Positions 1 through 5,093 of a stretch of 8,356 nucleotides of DNA are shown here, piece by piece. The stretch is from the NCBI GenBank assembly GCA_025928415.1, contig JAICJK010000083.1, positions 1-8,356 on the forward strand, written 5' to 3'. Both the position numbers and the translations under genes were made by a program. Every line of letters begins with the position of its first letter. Positions within the stretch are counted from its first letter, which is position 1. Source of the stretch: Solirubrobacteraceae bacterium. GTDB taxonomy: Bacteria; Actinomycetota; Thermoleophilia; Solirubrobacterales; Solirubrobacteraceae. The notes beneath the pieces were generated by a model. The model had not been told where the DNA came from. It ran no database searches and saw nothing but the letters and a program-made list of their open reading frames with translations.

Positions 1-2
1 GC

Positions 3-470
3 GTGCACGTCCTCGAGCGCAGCCAGCGCCTCGGCCTCCCGGCCGGCCAGGCGTTCGCGTTCTTCGCCGACGCCCGCAACCTGGAGGCGATCACGCCGCC
101 CTGGCTCGGCTTCCGCGTGGTGACGCCCGGCGCGATCGAGATGCGGGCCGGCACGCTGATCGACTACCGGCTCCGGCTCCACGGCGTGCCGGTGCGGTGG
201 CGCACGCGCATCGCCGTCTGGGAGCCGCCGCGCCGCTTCGTGGACGTCCAGCTCCGTGGGCCCTACGCGTCGTGGGAGCACACCCACGAGTTCGCACCGG
301 ACGGCGAGGGAGCGGTCGTCATCTGCGACCGCGTCCGCTACGCGCTTCCGCTCGGGGTCGCCGGTGCGCTCGCCCACCGGCTGTTCGTCCGGCGCGACGT
401 CGAGCGGATCTTCGACCACCGGCGCGCTGCGGTCCAGGCACGCCTCGGGAGCGCCCCGGCCGCGCGATGA
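3..470 (+). CDS. SRPBCC-family (polyketide cyclase/dehydrase-like) protein
   Basis: This predicted 155-residue protein has the START/SRPBCC fold, a helix-grip fold with a deep hydrophobic ligand cavity; the ligand of this subgroup is unknown. Recognisable blocks are the N-terminal strand and helix ending in FAFFADARNLEAITPPWL (residues 18-35), the central strands around WRTRIAVWEPPRRFVDVQLRGPY, the WEHTHEF block, and the DRVRYALPLG strand before the C-terminal helix. The GTG at position 3 gives a protein of normal family length. Only two bases precede it in the window, so the true start may lie upstream and the call may lack a few residues. Its TGA overlaps the ATG of the photolyase gene (ATGA), so the two are almost certainly co-transcribed and translationally coupled. 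SRPBCC genes beside photolyases are a known association, but the functional link is not established. The family call is firm; the function is open. Confidence 0.85.
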   Translation: MHVLERSQRLGLPAGQAFAFFADARNLEAITPPWLGFRVVTPGAIEMRAGTLIDYRLRLHGVPVRWRTRIAVWEPPRRFVDVQLRGPYASWEHTHEFAPDGEGAVVICDRVRYALPLGVAGALAHRLFVRRDVERIFDHRRAAVQARLGSAPAAR

Positions 471-1861
471 CCGCCCTCGTCTGGTACCGGCGCGACCTGC
501 GCGTCCACGACCATCCGGCGCTGTGTGCCGCCCTCGGCGCCCACGATCGCGTGGTTCCCGTGTTCTGCCTCGACGACCGTCTCCTGCACGGACGTCACGC
601 CTCGGGGGCCCGCACGCAGTTCCTGCTGGAGAGCCTGCGCGATCTCGACGCGTCCCTGCGCCGGCGGGGGAGCGGGCTCGTCGTCCGCCATGGCCCGCCG
701 GAGCGCGAGCTGCCCGCGCTGGCCCGCGAGGTCGGCGCCGGCGCGCTGCACTTCAGCAGCGACGTGACGCCGTTCGCGCGCATGCGCGGCGCGCGCACGC
801 GCAGCGCCCTCGAGGCGGCGGGCGTCGAGCTCTGCGGCCATCCCGGCGTCAACGTGGTCGACGACGCCGGCGCGTTGCGCACGCGGGCGGGAAGGCCCTA
901 CACGGTGTTCTCGCCGTTTCACCGGTCCTGGCAGCAGGAGCCCCGCCGGGCCGTCCTGGGCGCCCCGCGCACGCTGCCGGCGCTGCCGGCGGGTCTGACC
1001 AAAGGCCGCGTCCCGGCGCTCGCGTCGCTCGGCCTGGAGCAGGAGGTCGAGGATCCGCCGGAGGGCGGGGAAGGGCCCGGGCGCCGCCGTCTGGAGGGCT
1101 TCCTCGCCACGGACCTCGCGGCCTACGGCAGCGGCCACGACGACCTCGGCGGCGATCGCACCTCCCGGCTGTCGCCCTACCTGCACCTCGGCTGCGTCTC
1201 CGCGCGCGCGGTGGAGGAGCGCCTGGCCGGCGGCGACGGGCCGGCGGCGTTTCGCCGGCAGCTCTGCTGGCGCGATTTCCACCACCACGTCCTGCTCCAC
1301 TTCCCTCACAACGCGACCACCGAGTTCCAGGAGCGTTACCGCGGGACGATCCGCTGGAGCCGCGCGGAGCGGCGCTTCGCGGCGTGGTGCGAGGGTCGCA
1401 CCGGCTATCCGCTCGTCGACGCCGGGATGCGCCAGCTGCGACGCGAGGGCTGGATGCACAACCGTGCCCGGCTCGTCGCCGGCTCGTTCCTGACCAAGGA
1501 CCTCGGCATCGACTGGCGCTGGGGAGAGCGCTTCTTCATGCGCCTGCTGGTCGACGGCGACGAGGCCAACAACAACGGCAACTGGCAGTGGATCGCCTCG
1601 GTCGGCACCGACCCGCAGCCGGTCTACCGGCGGATCTACAACCCTGCCCGGCAGATGGCTAGCCACGACCCCAGCGGGACCTACGTGCGCCGCTACGTGC
1701 CCGAGCTGGCGCGGGTGCCGGACGAGTACCTCGCGGAACCGTGGACGATGCCGGATGGCGTGCAGCGGCTGGCCGCGTGCGTGATCGGGCGCGACTACCC
1801 CAGGCCGATCGTGGACCACGCGCAGGCGCGGAGAGAGGCGCTCGAGCGCTATCGCGTCTGA
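467..1861 (+). CDS. phr: Deoxyribodipyrimidine photolyase (class I CPD type)
   Basis: This 464-residue flavoenzyme uses blue/near-UV light to split cyclobutane pyrimidine dimers in DNA. The N-terminal antenna (Rossmann) domain spans about residues 1-130, opening with LVWYRRDLRVHDHPAL. The FAD-binding helical domain follows from about residue 205, with TSRLSPYLHLG (232-242), RQLCWRDF (264-271), WCEGRTGYPLVDAGMRQL (307-324), WMHNRAR and the DGDEANNNGNWQW block. Aligned by eye to E. coli PhrB, the Trp electron-transfer triad is intact (W297, W350, W373 for W306, W359, W382). The dimer-stacking W268 (W277), W375 (W384) and the flavin-facing N369 (N378) are also present. One substrate-contact position differs: Gln265 stands where E. 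coli has Glu274. The ATG at 467 overlaps the SRPBCC stop, and the longer reading upstream is out-of-phase shadow. The 3' end overlaps the convergent MerR gene by 13 bases. Class I CPD photolyase is the best call; a cryptochrome-like role is less likely. Confidence 0.95.
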   Translation: MTALVWYRRDLRVHDHPALCAALGAHDRVVPVFCLDDRLLHGRHASGARTQFLLESLRDLDASLRRRGSGLVVRHGPPERELPALAREVGAGALHFSSDVTPFARMRGARTRSALEAAGVELCGHPGVNVVDDAGALRTRAGRPYTVFSPFHRSWQQEPRRAVLGAPRTLPALPAGLTKGRVPALASLGLEQEVEDPPEGGEGPGRRRLEGFLATDLAAYGSGHDDLGGDRTSRLSPYLHLGCVSARAVEERLAGGDGPAAFRRQLCWRDFHHHVLLHFPHNATTEFQERYRGTIRWSRAERRFAAWCEGRTGYPLVDAGMRQLRREGWMHNRARLVAGSFLTKDLGIDWRWGERFFMRLLVDGDEANNNGNWQWIASVGTDPQPVYRRIYNPARQMASHDPSGTYVRRYVPELARVPDEYLAEPWTMPDGVQRLAACVIGRDYPRPIVDHAQARREALERYRV

Positions 1862-2703
1862 GCGCCCGTCGCCAGGTAGGCGACCATGCGGCTGGTCAGC
1901 GACTCGGCCCGGCGCAGGTCGTCCCCGGAGCGCGGCGGGACCTCGGCCAGCCGATCGGCGATCCGGTCGACCTCGCGCGGAGCGTCGCTTGCGGCCAACT
2001 CGCAGCAGATGCGGGCGCCGGTCCGCGCCGTGTCGCGATCCGCGGTCCAGATCACCTCGAACAGCCGCTCGGCGTCGGCGGCCTGCTCCTGGCCGGGGCG
2101 CTCCCAGCCGACCAGGCACGCCGACCCCTCGCCGCTGTCGCACACGATCGCCCACTCCCGGGCCAGCGGGTCGCGCTCGGCCACCGGAACCTCGATCGGG
2201 CCGCCGCGGGGGCGGCGCGGCCCGGCGAAGTCGGCGAACACGAACGCCGCCTGCGCGGCCCGGCTGAGCGCGCGCCAGCGCGGCTCGGCCGCGCGGTAGT
2301 GGCGCTCGCGCTGAAAGGCCCCGAACAGCAGCAGGTCCTCCGCGCCGCGGGCGCTCTCGTCCTCGATCGCGTGGCTGAGCGCGACGAGGGAGCGCTTGGG
2401 CACCACGTTGACCGGCAGCTCGGGGCGCAGGCGGCGCAGCCCGGCGAAGACCGACCTCGCACCGCCGGGCCTGCCGGCACGGGCGCGCTCGATGGCGGCC
2501 TTCACGGGCAGGCCGGTGTCGCGGAGGCGCAGGACCTGGCGCACGAGGTCGACGTCGCGCTCGCTGTAGCGGCGGTGACCGCTCGGCAGCCGCTCCGGCT
2601 CGGGGAACCCGTGGCGCTGCTCCCAGACGCGCAGTGTCGCCTCGCTGACGCCTGTGCGCTCGACGACCTCGCGCATCCGCAGCCCGCCGGAAGTGGGCGT
2701 CAT
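1849..2703 (-). CDS. MerR-family regulator with C-terminal DICT sensory domain
   Basis: This 284-residue protein is a predicted DNA-binding sensor. The MerR winged helix-turn-helix spans about residues 9-75: MREVVERTGVSEATLRVWEQ is the helix-turn-helix and the wing follows in SGHRRYSERD. The DICT domain spans about 98-222, recognised by SLVALSHAIEDE, LLLFGAFQRERHYRAAEPRW, AAFVFADF and the EWAIVCDSGEGSACLVGWERPG block. DICT domains occur in cyanobacterial and actinobacterial signalling proteins and have been proposed to sense light-related cues. I see no B12-binding motif of the kind found in LitR/CarH. The ATG at 2703 is chosen because it has a GGAG about 8 bases upstream and overlaps the sigma-factor stop as ATGA; the internal ATG at 2676 (Met10) is a weaker alternative. 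The gene ends 13 bases inside the convergent photolyase gene. Controlling the coupled sigma factor or the photolyase operon is an inference from context. Confidence 0.88.
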   Translation of the reverse strand: MTPTSGGLRMREVVERTGVSEATLRVWEQRHGFPEPERLPSGHRRYSERDVDLVRQVLRLRDTGLPVKAAIERARAGRPGGARSVFAGLRRLRPELPVNVVPKRSLVALSHAIEDESARGAEDLLLFGAFQRERHYRAAEPRWRALSRAAQAAFVFADFAGPRRPRGGPIEVPVAERDPLAREWAIVCDSGEGSACLVGWERPGQEQAADAERLFEVIWTADRDTARTGARICCELAASDAPREVDRIADRLAEVPPRSGDDLRRAESLTSRMVAYLATGAQTR

Positions 2704-3254
2704 GCGACGAGCTCCGCAGTCTCCCGCAGCTTCTCGAGCCCGAGGCGGACGCGGCTTTTCGCGGTGCCGACCGGAACGCCCACCGCCCGGGCGATCTCCG
2801 GCGCCGTCAGCTCGTGCCCGAAGGCGAGCAGGACCGCCTCGCGCTGGCGCGACGGCAGGCCGGCGAGGATCGAGACGACCTGGGCCGAGCGCTCGCGCTC
2901 GATCGCCGCGTCGGCCGCGCTGCGCTCGTGCGTCGCCTCCCGCCCGGCGACGTCCGCGAGCCGCTCGGCGGCAGCGGCGCGCGCCGCCTGACCGCGCCAG
3001 CGGTCGACCGCGCGGCTGCGGGCGAGCATCGTCACGTAGGAGCGCAGCGATCCGCGCCGCGCGTCGAAGGTCCGCGGCCGCCTCCAGAGCTGCGCGAACA
3101 CCTCTTGGACCACGTCCTCGGCGGCGCGCGCGTCGTGCAGGACGCCCAGGGCGGCGGCGAGTGCGCGAGGCCGGTGCTCCCGGTAGGCGCGCTCGAAGGT
3201 GGCGGGATCGCGGAGGTCGGGGCCGATGGGCTCGGCGACATGTGAACGTGCCAT
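2700..3254 (-). CDS. ECF-type RNA polymerase sigma factor
   Basis: This 184-residue sigma-70 family protein has only regions 2 and 4, the size and layout of an ECF sigma factor. Region 2 covers about residues 20-91, with ARAAEDVVQEVFAQLWRRP and the promoter-melting stretch around GSLRSYVTMLARSRAVDRWR. Region 4 covers about 125-181, with LPSRQREAVLLAF and the recognition helix around GVPVGTAKSRVRLGLEKL. There is no C-terminal sensory extension. The ATG at 3254 is preferred to the in-frame TTG at 3272: it starts nearer the conserved domain and sits just below a -10-like element. The stop overlaps the MerR-DICT start (ATGA). ECF genes often have an anti-sigma gene in that coupled downstream position, and none is seen here. 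By analogy with the light-induced sigma LitS next to LitR in Streptomyces, it may direct photoprotective genes; this is unproven and I assign no symbol. Confidence 0.9.
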   Translation of the reverse strand: MARSHVAEPIGPDLRDPATFERAYREHRPRALAAALGVLHDARAAEDVVQEVFAQLWRRPRTFDARRGSLRSYVTMLARSRAVDRWRGQAARAAAAERLADVAGREATHERSAADAAIERERSAQVVSILAGLPSRQREAVLLAFGHELTAPEIARAVGVPVGTAKSRVRLGLEKLRETAELVA

Positions 3255-3262
3255 ATGGGAAA

Positions 3263-3271
3263 AGCATAACA
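3263..3271 (-). promoter_or_regulatory. Candidate extended -10 promoter of the sigma/MerR-DICT operon
   Basis: On the minus strand this reads TGTTATGCT, a TATGCT hexamer (4 of 6 matches to TATAAT) with a TG one base upstream, as in extended -10 promoters. It lies in the most AT-rich patch of the intergenic region. Only 8 bases separate it from the ATG at 3254, so a start site 6-8 bases downstream would give a leaderless or nearly leaderless mRNA. That fits the absence of a purine-rich ribosome binding site there. No TTGACA-like -35 is seen. Motif-based prediction only. Confidence 0.4.
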
Positions 3272-3286
3272 ACGTGTCGAGATATT

Positions 3287-3303
3287 GCGTGCCGCGGCGT
3301 GCC
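3287..3303 (-). repeat. Two 7-base direct repeats upstream of the sigma operon promoter
   Basis: On the minus strand GGCACGC occurs twice, at 3303-3297 and 3293-3287, with a 10-base period (one helical turn). The copies lie about 19-35 bases upstream of the candidate -10, where an activator or repressor touching the -35 region would bind. CarH/LitR-type MerR proteins are known to use closely phased direct repeats. The repeats are short and the region is GC-rich, so chance is possible. Confidence 0.25.
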
Positions 3304-3350
3304 CCCTCGCGGTCTTCCCGACCGGCCGTCGCGGGCGCGGCCGTCGTCGA

Positions 3351-4166
3351 CTACGACAGCCCCGGATGGCGCAGCCGGTCGGCCGCCTCGATCGCGTCGT
3401 CGCGGGTGTGCACGCCGAGCTTGCGCAGGATGCTCTTGACGTGGGAGTAGACCGTCTCCTCGGACAGGACGAGCTGGTCGGAGATCTCCCGGGTGGAGGC
3501 GCCGGTCGTCATCAGGTCGAGGATCTCCCACTCGCGGGTGGTGAGGCTGGAGCGCACCGGGCGCATGCCGGTGCCGTCGGCCGAGGTGGTGCGCAGCCGC
3601 TCGACGAGCCGGAGCGTGAGCGCGCGGGAGATCGCCGCCTCCCCGCGCGCGACGCCGCGCAGGGTGCGGGCGACCGCCTCGATCGGGACGTGCTTCGAGA
3701 GGAAGCCGCTGGCGCCGGCCCGCAGGGCAGCCAGCGCCAGCTCGGGCTCGTCGCTGACCGAGAAGACGACGAGGCGGACCTCGGGCGCGCGCTCGGTGAT
3801 GCGGCGGACGGCCTCGATGCCGCCGACGCCGGGCAGCACGGCCTCGATGAGCACGACGTCCGGCCGGTAGTGCAGCGCCAGCTCGATGGCCTGGATGCCG
3901 CTCTCGGCCTCCGCGGCGACGACGAAGCCCGGGGTGAGCTCGAACACGTCGCGGACGACCCGGCGCGCCAGCGGGTCGCTGTCGGCGATGACGACGCGCA
4001 GCCGGTTGGGGCCGGCCACGGGCCGCGCGGGCCGCTCGGACTCCGCCGGGCGCGGCCGCGCGACGGGCGGGTCGCCCGGCGCCGTCGGTCGGGCGTCCTG
4101 AGGCGCGGCCGGCGCGGCGGCACCGCCGCTGCCCCCGCTGGTCCCGGACGCTGCCTGGCTGTGCAT
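3351..4166 (-). CDS. NarL/LuxR-type response regulator with non-canonical receiver (Glu at phospho-acceptor site)
   Basis: This 271-residue predicted transcription factor starts with an Ala/Pro/Gly-rich, probably disordered stretch (residues 1-54), followed by a receiver domain (about 55-170) and a LuxR-type helix-turn-helix (about 206-262, from SLTTREWEILDL to LRKLGVHTRDDA). In the receiver the phospho-acceptor Asp is replaced by Glu108 (PDVVLIEAVLPG, codon GAG). The acidic pair is D62-S63 instead of two acids. The conserved Ser136 and Lys158 are present. Such a protein may act without phosphorylation or be locked in one state, which is an inference. The ATG at 4166 is preferred to the GTG at 4220: a G-rich stretch shared with the next regulator lies directly before it, and the extra 18 residues resemble no domain. 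No histidine kinase is adjacent. It lies 96 bases upstream of the sigma-factor gene on the same strand and could be co-transcribed with it, although that gap holds a promoter candidate. Confidence 0.9.
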   Translation of the reverse strand: MHSQAASGTSGGSGGAAAPAAPQDARPTAPGDPPVARPRPAESERPARPVAGPNRLRVVIADSDPLARRVVRDVFELTPGFVVAAEAESGIQAIELALHYRPDVVLIEAVLPGVGGIEAVRRITERAPEVRLVVFSVSDEPELALAALRAGASGFLSKHVPIEAVARTLRGVARGEAAISRALTLRLVERLRTTSADGTGMRPVRSSLTTREWEILDLMTTGASTREISDQLVLSEETVYSHVKSILRKLGVHTRDDAIEAADRLRHPGLS

Positions 4167-4167
4167 G

Positions 4168-4177
4168 TCCCCCGTCC
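4168..4177 (-). promoter_or_regulatory. G-rich leader motif directly before the first response regulator start
   Basis: On the minus strand GGACGGGGGA ends one base before the ATG at 4166. The identical ten bases precede the neighbouring regulator gene (4964-4973). It may include the ribosome binding site, although its G-run is closer to the start codon than usual; a GAGAGG lies a few bases further upstream. A shared translational or transcriptional control element is possible but unproven. Confidence 0.3.
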
Positions 4178-4291
4178 TCTCGGTTCGGGCGCCGCGCGCC
4201 CCATGACGTCTGCGAGGCACCCGGCTCGCCGTCCTCGCGCGCCGTGGAGTCCGGGGCCAGCCTAGCGCGCCGCGGGCGCCGGGAACGCGGT

Positions 4292-4308
4292 CGCCGGGAT
4301 CCCCGGCG
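4292..4308 (-). terminator. Weak hairpin after the second response regulator gene
   Basis: CGCCGGG and CCCGGCG form a perfect 7-base stem around a 3-base loop, 32 bases downstream of the TAG at 4343-4341. No T-run follows on the minus strand, so this is not a canonical intrinsic terminator. Stems of this size are common by chance at such GC content. The rest of the 174-base gap (4167-4340) shows no coding potential that I trust. Confidence 0.2.
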
Positions 4309-4340
4309 GGTGGGGAGGAAGCTCACCGCTCGCGCCTCGC

Positions 4341-4961
4341 CTAGGCCGCCTGCAGGAGGTCGTGGACGTGGGCGTAGCGGGTGGCCTGCGTCCGGTTGGC
4401 GACCCCGAGCTTGCGGTAGGTGTTCGAGAGGTGGAACTTCACCGTCTGCTCGGTGACCCACAGCCGCTCGGCGATGCCGGAGTTCGTCAGCCCCTCGGCC
4501 GCCAGACGCAGGATCTCGAGCTCACGCGGGGTCAGCGGGCAGCCGCCGTCCGCGGCGCCGGCCGCGGCCGCATCGATGCCGCCCCGCTGCGCGACGTGCT
4601 CGTCGGCCAGCTCGCGCACGAGCGTCCCGAGCGCGACGGGATGGCAGTCCTTGCTGACCAGGGCGTCGGCGCCGGCCAGGAAGACCGCGCGCTGCCACGC
4701 GGGGGACATGTCCGTCGTCAGGACGAGCACCTTGGCGCCCGGGGCGGCCGCCGCGGCCTCGTGGATCCGGCAGGCGGCGAGGTCGGGCGCGTGCATGTCG
4801 TCGACGAGCACGACGTCGGGCGCCGCGCCGGCGATCCGCTCGCTCGCCTCCCGGCGACCGTCCACGAAGCCGATCACGCGAAAGCCGCTGGTCTGGCGCA
4901 GCGCCAGGCGGATCCCCTCGGCCACGAAGGGGTGCTCGGCGATGACCAGCAGGCGCCTCAC
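4341..4961 (-). CDS. NarL/LuxR-type response regulator
   Basis: This 206-residue two-domain transcription factor has a receiver domain at about residues 2-118 and a LuxR-type helix-turn-helix at about 140-200 (PLTPRELEILRLAAEGLTN, then the recognition region VTEQTVKFHLSNTYRKLGV). The likely phospho-acceptor is Asp54 (DVVLVDDMHAPD), with Thr82 and Lys104 as the other conserved switch residues. The usual N-terminal acid pair is A8-E9 (VIAEHP in place of VIADDHP), so metal binding may be weakened. The start is the GTG at 4961, the only one that gives a complete first strand, with G-rich sequence upstream. No sensor kinase is next to it. It faces the same way as the other regulator and the polysaccharide genes, with 132 bases between it and the glycosyltransferase gene. 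It could control either neighbour; nothing in the sequence decides which. Confidence 0.93.
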   Translation of the reverse strand: MRRLLVIAEHPFVAEGIRLALRQTSGFRVIGFVDGRREASERIAGAAPDVVLVDDMHAPDLAACRIHEAAAAAPGAKVLVLTTDMSPAWQRAVFLAGADALVSKDCHPVALGTLVRELADEHVAQRGGIDAAAAGAADGGCPLTPRELEILRLAAEGLTNSGIAERLWVTEQTVKFHLSNTYRKLGVANRTQATRYAHVHDLLQAA

Positions 4962-4963
4962 GT

Positions 4964-4973
4964 TCCCCCGTCC
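4964..4973 (-). promoter_or_regulatory. G-rich leader motif directly before the second response regulator start
   Basis: On the minus strand GGACGGGGGA ends two bases before the GTG at 4961 and is identical to the element before the other response regulator gene (4168-4177). A further GGGGA overlaps its upstream edge and could serve as the ribosome binding site at a more usual distance. Its regulatory role is unproven. Confidence 0.3.
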
Positions 4974-5093
4974 CCGTCGTCCACTTGGCGTTCGCCGGCC
5001 TGGGCCGCGCGGCCCGCTCCCCCGGTCGGCTGATCACCTCCTCGGCGCGACTGTAGGCCACGGCCCCGCCGTGATCTGGTGACGTGGCGGGCT

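Noticed and set aside
197..466. Long upstream extension of the photolyase reading frame
   Set aside because: This part is Arg/Ala/Gly-rich shadow of the SRPBCC gene; photolyase homology begins at the ATG at 467.
1849..1861. Convergent overlap as evidence of a frameshift or truncated photolyase
   Set aside because: The photolyase reaches its usual C-terminal helix and normal length, so both stops look genuine.
338..2155. Long minus-strand open frame opposite the photolyase
   Set aside because: It runs antisense to a clear photolyase and MerR gene, has no family motif, and its length is explained by high GC content.
4187..4201. GGGCGC/GCGCCC hairpin upstream of the first response regulator
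   Set aside because: A 6-base all-GC stem is common by chance at this composition, with no T-run or other signal.
2704..4461. N-terminal extension of the MerR-DICT frame through the sigma and response regulator genes
   Set aside because: The extension is low-complexity Arg/Gly/Pro shadow; the ATGA overlap, GGAG site and domain start support 2703.
5032..5076. GATCAC/GTGATC inverted repeat in the gap upstream of the second response regulator
   Set aside because: Only 6-base arms with a 33-base gap; expected by chance and not centred on a promoter.
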